64,000 bases of DNA from Bryobacterales bacterium F-183 (GCA_016865505.2 AP025252.1:1426001-1490000); one strand, 5' to 3'; shown: positions 1 through 7,898, counted from the stretch's first letter. A program made the numbers and translations. The notes: generated by a model from the letters alone, not told the origin.

Positions 1-1017
1 GCAGATTTCCCGAATGTCGCTCGCCTCCAGATCCACCTGAATCGGGAAACGGTCCTTCAACTTAAACAGCTTGGAGGTGTTGATTTGCGCGCGTGGGTCG
101 TCCTCGGTGAGTGTTTGCTGCGCCGTGGCCATCAGCCAGACTTTGCCCTGGCCGATCTGCTTGAGATTTCGTGCCAACCCGTCCAAATTGAGAATGAGCG
201 CATCTCGCGCCGCCACGTATTGGCCGACCTCATCCAGAATGAAAATGATGTTTTCTCGTCCTGACCGCCGGCGGGCAATGTCAATCATGTCCCTGGCCTG
301 GTCGTCAGACTTGATGGCTTCATCCAACTTCTGGTCGTGGAACGCTTTTGCGTCCTTGTAGAACTGCGAATAGAACTCGGGTGCCAATTGGGAGGCCAGT
401 TGGTTCGCCACAAGTGGCTGATTGCGAATGGCGTCCCAGGTCACACCAGCCAGCTCGTGGATCCGCTTGCGAAAGTCGTCGAGCTTCCCGTCGCGTTCCA
501 GCATGAACTCCAGGTAAGCGACCTTCCGGTCACGCGAGTAACCGGCCCACTGCATTACCTTGGCATACAAGACGTCAGAGATCTCAGCCATGCTCGCACC
601 GGTGAGTTGTTCGCTCGCGAGGTCCAGCATGATCACGGCCGGCTTGTGGCGGCCAGCTACAGTGGCCAGGCGTTGCTTGACGGTCTGGTCCTTGAATCTG
701 TCCTGCAGATGACGCAGGAAGGGCTTACCATCGACCTCAAATGCTGGGTCGAGAGCGAACCCAAGGTACTTCGTAAAGGAACTCTTGCCCGATCCGTAGA
801 AGCCAGAGACCCAGACGCCAACCTCGTTCGTGCCGTCCCCCATGCCGCGATCGACGGCGTCGAGCATCTTTTCGAAGCTCTGGCTGATCTTGTCCGTGAC
901 CTGGTACTCCTCGACCTCTTGTCGGAGAAGTTTCGGATCGACGTTGTCATACTGGATGACCTTCTCAATGCGCCGGTCGATCTGCTTGCTGGAGTCAAAT
1001 AAGGATCTGATGGTCAT
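1..1017 (-). CDS. brxC: BREX P-loop ATPase BrxC, partial (C-terminus beyond the window)
   Basis: This is the first 339 codons of a large protein whose 3' end lies outside the left edge. The translated start (MTIRSLFDSSKQIDRRIEKV) and the spacing to the P-loop resemble BrxC. A Walker A motif GFYGSGKSS lies at residues 72-80, and a Walker-B-like IIFILDEVGQY follows near residue 270. BrxC is the large AAA-type ATPase of BREX anti-phage systems, which block phage replication and methylate host DNA through PglX. The ATG lies 12 bases after the brxB stop and is preceded by AAGG, so it is translationally linked to brxB. The expected downstream partners (pglX, pglZ and others) would be left of the window. 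The gene was read directly from the minus strand; no full-length check was possible. Confidence 0.9.
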   Translation of the reverse strand, partial: MTIRSLFDSSKQIDRRIEKVIQYDNVDPKLLRQEVEEYQVTDKISQSFEKMLDAVDRGMGDGTNEVGVWVSGFYGSGKSSFTKYLGFALDPAFEVDGKPFLRHLQDRFKDQTVKQRLATVAGRHKPAVIMLDLASEQLTGASMAEISDVLYAKVMQWAGYSRDRKVAYLEFMLERDGKLDDFRKRIHELAGVTWDAIRNQPLVANQLASQLAPEFYSQFYKDAKAFHDQKLDEAIKSDDQARDMIDIARRRSGRENIIFILDEVGQYVAARDALILNLDGLARNLKQIGQGKVWLMATAQQTLTEDDPRAQINTSKLFKLKDRFPIQVDLEASDIREIC

Positions 1018-1029
1018 GGTCTACCTTGC

Positions 1030-1605
1030 CTAGCCTCCGATGTGAGTGGAACGATAGTTGCCGTCGTCGGGATATATACCCAGGAAGCTCAATGTGGTCT
1101 CGCCACCGCGTCGCCCTGGATAGAGAATGACTACCGGGCAGCTCACTCTCCCGGTTAGCCGCTGCTCCACGGCGCCTATCCGCAGGTACGGGTGAAGAGC
1201 CTCCGTGTCAGTGATCAGCAGAATCCCCTTTTGCTTGTGGGCGAGGCGCTCAACCGCGGCAAGGATCCTAGTTTCGACAACCTGATTCGACAGCAGCGCC
1301 TCACGGAGCGTAGCGTTGACGGAATCTACGTCGGCAGGATTGAGCTGCTCACCGGACAACCAGAATTTGCGAAGAGGGTGCGAGTTGAAGAACTCATTGA
1401 GCGTCTGTGCTAGAGAAAGCACTTCAACGTGCCAGCCATGGTTTTCCAGTTGCGCCCGCCAACTGCGAAGCTTCCGCTTCGCCGCCATCATCTCTTTCGG
1501 GTGAAAAACAAGGTAGAACACCGGATCGCCGCCCGTGTTCTTCAGTCGCTGGCTGTCGCCGAGTCTGAGTTGCAGTTCGGCAAAGCTGTCATCGAGCGAT
1601 TGCAT
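1030..1605 (-). CDS. brxB: BREX protein BrxB (DUF1788 family)
   Basis: The 191-residue product matches the DUF1788/BrxB family in length and content. It begins MQSLDDSFAELQLRLG, and its C-terminal part carries the GILLITDTEALHPYLRIGAVEQRL and PVVILYPGRRGG segments typical of the family. BrxB is a core BREX component of unresolved biochemical function. The open frame extends upstream to 2091, but the ATG at 1605 is chosen because GGAGGA lies 8 bases before it and brxA uses the upstream DNA. brxB overlaps the end of brxA by 17 bases, which indicates coupled translation. Confidence 0.9.
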   Translation of the reverse strand: MQSLDDSFAELQLRLGDSQRLKNTGGDPVFYLVFHPKEMMAAKRKLRSWRAQLENHGWHVEVLSLAQTLNEFFNSHPLRKFWLSGEQLNPADVDSVNATLREALLSNQVVETRILAAVERLAHKQKGILLITDTEALHPYLRIGAVEQRLTGRVSCPVVILYPGRRGGETTLSFLGIYPDDGNYRSTHIGG

Positions 1606-2383
1606 CGACGCATTCCTCCATGTTCTTGTACCGCCACGAGATGCGAAGCAGATCGCCAGCGTACTGCAGAATGAAATGCCCATCGTGAGCCAACTTGTCC
1701 AACTCACGGACCACCTCATCCCGGGCGATGCCAAAGAGCTTCCAATCGGGGAGTTCAAGGATACTGTTGTCACTGAAGCCCTTGAAATGAACTTCATGGG
1801 CGAGGTAAAGCGCTGTGCCTGAGAGAATGCGAAAAGGGTGGATTTCCTTCGCGGTCTCTCGACCTTCCGAGAGCAGCCCGAAGTCAGCAAGTGCTCCAGT
1901 AAGGTAGCGCGCCACTCGGACTCGCATGACCGGCGACCAGGACGGGGAGATGCGGCCGTCGGCGTGCGCGCGCGCGATGAATTGTTCCGCATCGGCCCGA
2001 GAAATGCGTTCGGCCCCTGCCGAGTACCGGCCCCAGAACTCTTCGACGATGAAATCCCTGAGAATCTGGTGGAGCCTGGCGGTGTAAACAAGCATGATCT
2101 GCCGAATCACAGCACGGTCGGCCCGACGAGTCGCCAGGCGCTTCAGACAGCGGGCTGGTTCATCATTCGGCACAAGGTACCGTCTGACGAAAACGCGTTG
2201 CACCAGATCCCTTGTCCGGACTGCTGTCGACCGGCCCAAGCTGCCCTCCCGGACCACCCTCTCTGCGAGAGATTCGGCGGTCATCCCGGGTTCCCAGACT
2301 TGGAGCAAGTTCAGGGTCTCTTCAACCGCACCCTGGCCCTTCGACAGCTCCGTCGTGTATGTTGCTGGAGTTGAGGAGGTCAT
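1589..2383 (-). CDS. brxA: BREX protein BrxA (DUF1819 family)
   Basis: The 264-residue protein has the composition and length of the DUF1819/BrxA inner-membrane-protein-inhibitor family. Family-like segments are VVREGSLGRSTAVRTRDLVQRVF in the N-terminal third and the C-terminal HDGHFILQYAGDLLRISWRY. BrxA is a small DNA-binding helical protein found at the start of most BREX operons. Its ATG overlaps the stop of the upstream brxE-like gene (ATGA), and its end overlaps brxB, so the genes form one transcription unit. The call rests on family recognition from the sequence plus synteny with brxB and brxC. Confidence 0.9.
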   Translation of the reverse strand: MTSSTPATYTTELSKGQGAVEETLNLLQVWEPGMTAESLAERVVREGSLGRSTAVRTRDLVQRVFVRRYLVPNDEPARCLKRLATRRADRAVIRQIMLVYTARLHQILRDFIVEEFWGRYSAGAERISRADAEQFIARAHADGRISPSWSPVMRVRVARYLTGALADFGLLSEGRETAKEIHPFRILSGTALYLAHEVHFKGFSDNSILELPDWKLFGIARDEVVRELDKLAHDGHFILQYAGDLLRISWRYKNMEECVDAIAR

Positions 2384-2910
2384 TCGATTGTGAAGTAAGG
2401 GAATGCTTGTGTCTGGCTGCGGAATGCGGACCGATAATAGGCCGCCATCTTTCGAAGCGCCGGCTTTGTCGTCAACTGATTGATCCCAGCGACTCTTACC
2501 GGCCCCACCGCTTCCGACGACTCTCCGTTCGCGAGTTGATCTAATCCTTCCAATGCCGCTTGCTGGCTAGAAAACAACTGAGAGAAGGCGCCATTGGTTG
2601 CTTCGAGGATTACAGAATGTAAGTCCTGCTCAATTTCGTGCGGCAATCGGAATAGATGGTATGACCCCGCCTTGCCGATTCTCTGGTCGTGAAGTTGCTT
2701 TGCAGTATGGGAAACGGAGTGGACCGCGGCCGAGACGATGGTTCGTGGAAAGTTGTACTCGAGAAACTTTAGCCCAGTTGTTGTGAAAAATGACGTGGGC
2801 CACCAGCCAAACTGCGCCTTTTCTCCCAGATAGGCAACGAGAAGTCGCGCTGTTGCCAGCGTCACTATTTTGGAATGCCGTGAAGAAGTAACTTCTGTGT
2901 CAGCAGCCAT
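2380..2910 (-). CDS. brxE: BrxE-like BREX protein
   Basis: A 176-residue protein directly upstream of brxA with a 4-base ATGA overlap. It starts MAADTEVTSSRHSKIVTLATARLLVAYLGEKAQFGWW and has a helical, moderately basic composition. Size and position fit BrxE, the small protein that precedes brxA in type 6 BREX loci (known order brxE-brxA-brxB-brxC-pglX-pglZ-brxD-brxHI). I cannot prove family membership by alignment. The call is partly synteny. If correct, the system is type 6 or a close variant. BrxE has no established function. Confidence 0.6.
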   Translation of the reverse strand: MAADTEVTSSRHSKIVTLATARLLVAYLGEKAQFGWWPTSFFTTTGLKFLEYNFPRTIVSAAVHSVSHTAKQLHDQRIGKAGSYHLFRLPHEIEQDLHSVILEATNGAFSQLFSSQQAALEGLDQLANGESSEAVGPVRVAGINQLTTKPALRKMAAYYRSAFRSQTQAFPYFTIE

Positions 2911-3045
2911 TATTGTTCCTCGTTTCCAACGCAGAGTAATGCATCGCAGGTCATTCGAAAGTCTTGACGCAAGACACTTTTATCGGCAAGTTCGTGTATA
3001 GGACTGTAGGGGACACCCAAAGGCGTCAATCCCGCGATGCCGGGC

Positions 3046-5355
3046 TCACCCACGCGACACCTCCGAATCCACCATCTCTCCGAGACCTTCGAGCTTGCCT
3101 CCACCTTCGCGGATCGCCTCCCTCATCAGAATTCGGATTTCACGCAGGAATGCGGTTGCCTGCGGATCAGGAGTCCCGCCAGGAACAGGGGCGGCCTCGT
3201 TGTAGATCCCCTCCACTTCGTGGCTCCGAGAGCTCCCGGAACCGACGCCGCGGTAGGCGTATGCTCTACCCCATCGCACGATGTGGTCACGGACGATCCG
3301 ATTATTGGCGAGATCGTGAACTCGCGGAGCGACGGTCTGGGTGATGACATCCATTGCACGAGATTTCATCTCGTCAGTTGCGCCACGGGCGGGCTCCCAA
3401 CGAGTCGGTGTCTCAAGGAATGGCCGCACTTGTTCCAGCAGTCGCGCGATAAAGTCCGCGACAGGACGCAACGTGTCGTACTCGTCTTGGCCTAGCTCTC
3501 CAAGTCGGCGAGTCAACGCCTTAACGCGCGTCCAATGCTCCGGCCGAACATCAGTGTGATAGCTGAGCCCTAGCCTGGCACGCCAAGGCTCTCGGAACTC
3601 GGTTACGGCTCTCTGGACACAAAGGATGAGGTTCGCATCGTCATAAATCGGGATCACCTGCGGAGGAGGCGGTGGCGTGCTCACTTCTTCAATTGCCTTG
3701 AGCAGCTTCCGCAGGTTTTCAAGCGTGTGCTTGGCCTGCGTGTTCGCCGGCGGTTCGGAGACTTGGTCCTGGATATTTGATAGGAAAAAGCTCCTATCCG
3801 GTGCGATCCGTTTGAGAGCGTTCTCGGTGCTGCGACCGAGATCCTTTCCCAACGCCACAATCGTGTTGTCCAGTGAGGCCAGGACGTGCTGTTCCTTATC
3901 GTTCCGGGTGCGAAGGTTATCGCCTCGCACTTGGTCGAAGTGAGTGAAGGCAAAAAGCAGCTTGGACTGTTGTCCGTTTGCGGCGATACTGCGAAGAGCA
4001 GCTCCGGGTGCCGCCAACATTGGCTGGGTGGCGCTATCCACGAGGAGGATTGCATCCGCCACCTGGTAGCGCCGAGTGATTCTTGTCGAGAGGCTGGTCG
4101 CGGAACTGGCAGCGTGCCCGAGTCCCTCGCCGTCCAGTAAGACTAACTTGGGGTTCGACCCGGTGAGCCAGTTTGGTTTGAACGGACCTCGAACCCGGAT
4201 CCCCTCCACAAGGGGGGTGAGCAGCCGACCGAATTGTGGGGCCTGGTTGCTGGAGAATCGGTTCAATAGTCTGATGAACTTAGGACGGTCGGCAGTTTTG
4301 CTTTCGTGCGCCCAGTAGCTGGGCCAGTGGCCTCGGTCGCGGACGATCTCGCCTTCGCTCTTGAGCAAGTCAAATCTGGATTCAAAGTCGTCCAAGATGT
4401 CGTCCACGAGTTCGTGAAACTCGTCTCGCTCTCGGAGGTGATCCTCGATCAGTTCCTCGAAGGTGTCGCGCTCCTCTTGAGTTGCCTGCTCCAAGGAAAA
4501 GTTCAGCGTCTCCGCGAGGTGGTCGCTCGATGCCCGAGCAAGGGATTGGATACGACTGAGGTAAGACCGCAAGCGATCCATCAAATGCAGTCGATCTTGG
4601 TGCGGGATCGCGCCCTCGGAATCTTCACCCAGTTCTCGAATCTCATCTTCCAGTTCTTCTTCATCCGGGTCGGAGAGAGTGCCGAGGAGGTAGCTCAGTC
4701 GAAATCGCTGTTCGCTGTGTTCAAGGAACCTACGAACGGTGACGCTCTCCCGCTCGCGCTCTACATAGCTCAGGACGGCCGCGCACACGCATTCCTCGAC
4801 GTACTGCCGCACCTGGTCTTTTGGAAGGAACGAAACCACCGCATGGAAACTACCGTCTTCGGTTGTGATGATTTCGATGTCGCAGGTCGTCGTCTTCGCA
4901 GTCGAGATCGATGGGAACTTCTCCAACTTGCTACCAGTTCCGATGAGCTGTCGTAGGAGTGTGGTTTTGCCGGCACCCGTACTTCCAACCAACAGGACTC
5001 GAGCGTAGCCGTCTTCAGGGGACGGCAGAGAGATCACGCCATCTCGAATCGCCCAACCATCGCGCGGTGTCGGAGTGAGGTCGTCATAGAAGGCGGCGAC
5101 AATCCGCTTGTCAAACGTCCTCTCTGCAATGATCCGAGCGGACGGGCTCCACCAGCTCTCATCGGAGAGGATGAGGTTGGCTTGATCGACGAGCTTCTGT
5201 GACTCAGTCTCATCTTCGATGCCCAAGCTTCGTCGGATTCGGCGCCCTGGTTTGCCGTCCGGACCGAGCCGGACAGGGTGCCGAAAGATGACGCACCACA
5301 CGGAACGGTTCTGGCCGCCCTTATTTAATGTCGCCCGGTATCGCTGGTCTGCCAT
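3046..5355 (-). CDS. Large GTPase-like P-loop protein heading the BREX operon
   Basis: The 769-residue protein starts at the ATG preceded by AAGGA (MADQRYRATL). Residues 1-90 are a basic, beta-rich N-terminal domain of unknown type. A Walker A/G1 motif GSTGAGKT lies at residues 124-131. A Thr-rich switch-I-like stretch follows at 151-158. A G3-like DGEG is at 408-411 and a G4-like THFD at 471-474. Between G1 and G3 lies a long acidic, probably helical insertion (about 195-345). The order of motifs suggests a TRAFAC-type GTPase, perhaps dynamin-like, and not an AAA ATPase. It is 135 bases upstream of brxE on the same strand and owns the only strong promoter seen, so it may be part of the BREX operon. 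I do not recognise it as a named BREX component. The substrate and role are unknown. Confidence 0.8.
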   Translation of the reverse strand: MADQRYRATLNKGGQNRSVWCVIFRHPVRLGPDGKPGRRIRRSLGIEDETESQKLVDQANLILSDESWWSPSARIIAERTFDKRIVAAFYDDLTPTPRDGWAIRDGVISLPSPEDGYARVLLVGSTGAGKTTLLRQLIGTGSKLEKFPSISTAKTTTCDIEIITTEDGSFHAVVSFLPKDQVRQYVEECVCAAVLSYVERERESVTVRRFLEHSEQRFRLSYLLGTLSDPDEEELEDEIRELGEDSEGAIPHQDRLHLMDRLRSYLSRIQSLARASSDHLAETLNFSLEQATQEERDTFEELIEDHLRERDEFHELVDDILDDFESRFDLLKSEGEIVRDRGHWPSYWAHESKTADRPKFIRLLNRFSSNQAPQFGRLLTPLVEGIRVRGPFKPNWLTGSNPKLVLLDGEGLGHAASSATSLSTRITRRYQVADAILLVDSATQPMLAAPGAALRSIAANGQQSKLLFAFTHFDQVRGDNLRTRNDKEQHVLASLDNTIVALGKDLGRSTENALKRIAPDRSFFLSNIQDQVSEPPANTQAKHTLENLRKLLKAIEEVSTPPPPPQVIPIYDDANLILCVQRAVTEFREPWRARLGLSYHTDVRPEHWTRVKALTRRLGELGQDEYDTLRPVADFIARLLEQVRPFLETPTRWEPARGATDEMKSRAMDVITQTVAPRVHDLANNRIVRDHIVRWGRAYAYRGVGSGSSRSHEVEGIYNEAAPVPGGTPDPQATAFLREIRILMREAIREGGGKLEGLGEMVDSEVSRG

Positions 5356-5367
5356 GAGCTTTCCTTT

Positions 5368-5445
5368 GGAACAACGTGGAACACAAGGCAAGTGTAATCG
5401 CGATCGCGCCGAGGGTCAAGGGAAATCTGGAACACGCAGGAACAC
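5368..5445. repeat. Four GGAACA direct repeats framing the promoter
   Basis: GGAACA occurs at 5368-5373, 5378-5383, 5429-5434 and 5439-5444. Each pair has a 10-base period, one helical turn. Three of the four copies extend to GGAACAC. One pair lies just upstream of the -35 element and the other lies at and just after the expected transcription start. This geometry is typical of operator arrays bound by a regulator on one face of DNA. The regulator is not identifiable here. Confidence 0.6.
5391..5419 (-). promoter_or_regulatory. Sigma70-type promoter of the GTPase/BREX operon
   Basis: Read on the minus strand, TTGACC (5419-5414) is followed after 17 bases by TACACT (5396-5391), a 5/6 and 4/6 match to the consensus hexamers. 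The implied start of transcription is near 5384, giving a leader of about 30 bases before the ATG at 5355. It is the best promoter-like sequence upstream of the BREX genes. Confidence 0.65.
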
Positions 5446-5805
5446 GCATCGCCTCTTGGCGGTGACGCCAGCGATGCTCCGGCTTGTTTTCATAGGCTTA
5501 CGAAGGTGACAGCAATTTCGAAGGACCGGAGAATGTTCGAGCACCGTCGAAAGAGGGGATCTCCTCATTAAAATCGCCTTAATGTCTATCGGGATTGCTA
5601 GTACTGCACGCAAGACTTTTATTTTCAGGCACCTATAAGGACAACATCTGAAGATTCTCCAGTTCGAAAAAGCTGTCAACCGGAGTTTTATCCACAGCAT
5701 TTCCACAGCCGGAGGCCATTCGCCTAATTTTCGCTTGACAGCTTCTCTCGATTGACACGCCGTGCTATGAATTTTCTGATCGTGCTATGACGGCGCGTGC
5801 CCGGG
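5446..5805. other. Intergenic region with a DnaA-box-like sequence; no gene seen
   Basis: This stretch, lower in GC than the genes around it, lies between the BREX operon promoter and the nucleotidyltransferase gene. It contains a perfect DnaA-box consensus TTATCCACA at 5688-5696 and a weaker TTTCCACA-type copy at 5700-5707. No convincing coding region or terminator was found. Short open frames here have odd composition and no start signals. It may mark the border between two acquired modules. Confidence 0.4.
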
Positions 5806-6636
5806 TCAGTCGGCCAGGCTGATCTGCTGAAGTCCATACCGGCAGCTCTCTCGCACACCCTCGGGGCTCAGCCTCCGGTCGGCAGCGATTCCCGCCGCCT
5901 CGCGGATGACGTCGGTCATCTCGCCGAAGAGCCAATAGCTCGCTGTTTCGATTTCCTTCACGGCGTTCCGGTGCAGGCTGGGACGAACCCGGTCGGTCCA
6001 TTCGATCCGCAGGCCGTCCAATCGCGCGCCGAAAACCTGCAACGTGTCGTGGATGTAGAGGATGTCCTTCGCCTGGTCATTAGCGCTTCGCTTTCGGTGG
6101 ATCAGCAGCTTCTGCGCCAGGAATCCCATCGGGTTCGCGACGCGGACCGCCTTAGGGGCGGGCAATCCGAAATCGTCCGTGCTCAGTTCAACTGTCCAGG
6201 GGGCGTTCAGGAGCAGTTCGATGAACCGTAGCTGCTGCGAATTCACGCCACCAATCTGTGCAGTTGCCTTCCGCTTACCGGATCTCGTGTACTCGCCGCC
6301 GGTGAGCGGCGTCAGAAACTCTGCATAGAAGCCGCTGTCGCTGTCTCCCAAGTGATAGAGCGTCGCCGGCGGCATGTCGTGGCCGCGGAACTCTTCCTGG
6401 AAACCATGCGCGACGAGCGCCTCCCGGATAGTCGGCGTTTGCGGAGGCAACGTCTGCGGAAGGGCAACGTCGGCATCAAGCGTCATCAGTGGCGCGAAGT
6501 CGAGCTTCTGCGCGGCGGGATGAAGGTGATACAACCGGTGGGCCCAGCCGCCAACGATCACCACCCGGTCAAGCCAGGGATCGAGCGCAGTAATCAGACG
6601 GGAGAAGCCCTCGATATCGGGCGCCAGAGCCATCAC
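5806..6636 (-). CDS. Nucleotidyltransferase-fold protein, probable toxin of an AbiE-like pair
   Basis: The 276-residue product has a minimal nucleotidyltransferase signature: GGWA at residues 29-32, then LDADVAL with the metal-binding pair D54/D56. This arrangement is that of the AbiEii/COG-type nucleotidyltransferases. In AbiE systems the toxin modifies a cellular RNA and is held back by a winged-helix antitoxin. The GTG at 6636 overlaps the stop of the upstream gene (GTGA); an ATG at 6633 is an equally possible start. The upstream partner has a PD-(D/E)XK domain and a winged helix. I infer toxin function from fold and gene order. It could instead be a nucleotidyltransferase of another role. 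Confidence 0.65.
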   Translation of the reverse strand: MMALAPDIEGFSRLITALDPWLDRVVIVGGWAHRLYHLHPAAQKLDFAPLMTLDADVALPQTLPPQTPTIREALVAHGFQEEFRGHDMPPATLYHLGDSDSGFYAEFLTPLTGGEYTRSGKRKATAQIGGVNSQQLRFIELLLNAPWTVELSTDDFGLPAPKAVRVANPMGFLAQKLLIHRKRSANDQAKDILYIHDTLQVFGARLDGLRIEWTDRVRPSLHRNAVKEIETASYWLFGEMTDVIREAAGIAADRRLSPEGVRESCRYGLQQISLAD

Positions 6637-7808
6637 TTTTTCCTCAGAAGCGGACCAAGAGCCCGACGCGCAATCTCATCTGCCTGCGCCCTGCCACGAG
6701 AGGGATGCTCCGAAACATCGAGCCACACCTGCAAGATGTCGGCACACGGCACTCCGTCCTTCACAACGGCGGCGCGAAACACCGCCTCCGGGTTTGCGGG
6801 GATGCGGATGAAGGCGTCCGGGCTGTGCTCGGCGCCCTCTAGCGAGAGGCCCCATTTTTCCAGTACCGCCGGATCGACGCGCTCCATATAGATGTGTGGC
6901 GGCACGCCATGTACGAATCCGAATCCCAGTGCTTCGGCCGCCGCGAAGAGTCCAAGGCACGCTCTCGGCTGGCGCCGGCGCCCAGCAGTTGGGTTGCCAA
7001 CGGAAGGGATACCGGCGGAGTAGGACTTGAGCAACCCGGCGAATGCAGATCGATCTCGCTTGACCAACCAGCGGACGGGAAACTCCCGTGCGGACTCCCG
7101 CCGAGCAGACCAGCGGCCTAACAGTTCGGGAATCCGTGCGAGTGCCAGGACGTCCTCGTCCGGATCAACGAATCCGTCATTTTCCAATTGGCGTACCAGC
7201 CGAACGGCGCTCATCACAGACACCTCAGCCGCTCTCGCCAACTCCGTCGGGCTTCGGTACCGGGATCGGGGTGCCGATAGAAGACCCTCCGGGATCGACT
7301 CTGCCAGCAGAATCTTCAGCATCCACTGATTGAGGTCGGAGAACAACTGTGGCAGCGATTTTCCGGCAATCTGCCGGAGCGCGCGATTCTCTTTCGAAGA
7401 GGGGCGCGCGTTGAGGATCTCCAATCCGTGACCCCAAAATGCCCGCAAGCCTGCCGCATCCACAAGTCCGACCACCATCTGCGGCGCGACGCGGTCCGCA
7501 TACCTCTGGACGGAATCGACAACGGCAGGCGGAAAATGTTCGGCTCCTACGACTGCGACTGGAACGACCGTCTCTGGAAACTGCCTGGCGAATGCCTGCG
7601 CCTCGAGGATAGCTTGCGACAGCAAGGGGATCACGCGATCGCGCCGACCCTCCGAGGATCGCTTGATCTCGACGACGTACTTGCCCCCTCCGCTCTCCAC
7701 AATTAGGTCTGGCTGAGGAACATCTCCTTGTCGAGGATGATGGACGCGCCAAGATGCCCGACGAAAAGCGTCGGCCACCATTCGCTCAAAATCGTCAGCG
7801 GCAGCCAT
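6633..7808 (-). CDS. PD-(D/E)XK nuclease-fold protein with winged-helix domain, probable AbiEi-like antitoxin/regulator
   Basis: The 391-residue protein begins with a restriction-endonuclease-like core: D34 in QPDLIVE, then E47 and K49 in VVEIKRS, the D-(x)n-ExK pattern. A winged-helix segment with the helix-turn-helix SPTELARAAEVSVMSAVRLVRQLENDGF lies around residues 185-215. The C-terminal half resembles AbiEi-type domains in its GFGFVHGVPPHIYMERVD segment. The start ATG follows GAGGA. It is the first gene of a two-gene operon with the nucleotidyltransferase. Its own promoter region carries three CATGGCC sites, as expected for an autoregulating antitoxin. The nuclease fold may be active or serve only for binding. 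Confidence 0.65.
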   Translation of the reverse strand: MAAADDFERMVADAFRRASWRVHHPRQGDVPQPDLIVESGGGKYVVEIKRSSEGRRDRVIPLLSQAILEAQAFARQFPETVVPVAVVGAEHFPPAVVDSVQRYADRVAPQMVVGLVDAAGLRAFWGHGLEILNARPSSKENRALRQIAGKSLPQLFSDLNQWMLKILLAESIPEGLLSAPRSRYRSPTELARAAEVSVMSAVRLVRQLENDGFVDPDEDVLALARIPELLGRWSARRESAREFPVRWLVKRDRSAFAGLLKSYSAGIPSVGNPTAGRRRQPRACLGLFAAAEALGFGFVHGVPPHIYMERVDPAVLEKWGLSLEGAEHSPDAFIRIPANPEAVFRAAVVKDGVPCADILQVWLDVSEHPSRGRAQADEIARRALGPLLRKK

Positions 7809-7829
7809 GATGTTCCTCGATGATCACAA

Positions 7830-7872
7830 GGCCATGCGATATCACATGGCCAAGTTAGTTCCCATGGCCATG
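7830..7872. promoter_or_regulatory. Three CATGGCC operator-like sites upstream of the AbiE-like pair
   Basis: Sites are the perfect palindrome CATGGCCATG at 7863-7872, CATGGCCA at 7845-7852 and GGCCATGC at 7830-7837 (inverted orientation). They span from the -10 element to just upstream of the start codon. Iterated sites downstream of a strong promoter suggest tight repression by a DNA-binding protein, plausibly the winged-helix product of the first gene. Confidence 0.6.
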
Positions 7873-7898
7873 ATAACCAGTTGGGGCGTTCGTGTCAA
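7870..7898 (-). promoter_or_regulatory. Strong sigma70-type promoter of the AbiE-like operon
   Basis: On the minus strand, consensus TTGACA (7898-7893) is followed after exactly 17 bases by TATCAT (7875-7870), 6/6 and 4/6 matches. The expected start is near 7863, and the gene ATG is at 7808. The -10 hexamer overlaps the palindrome CATGGCCATG at 7863-7872, so a bound protein there would block RNA polymerase. Confidence 0.75.

Noticed and set aside
2910-3104. 64-codon minus-strand frame whose stop overlaps the brxE-like start (TAATG)
   Set aside because: It would overlap the end of the GTPase gene by 59 bases, has no ribosome site and no recognisable sequence. It may be only a leader. I left it out.
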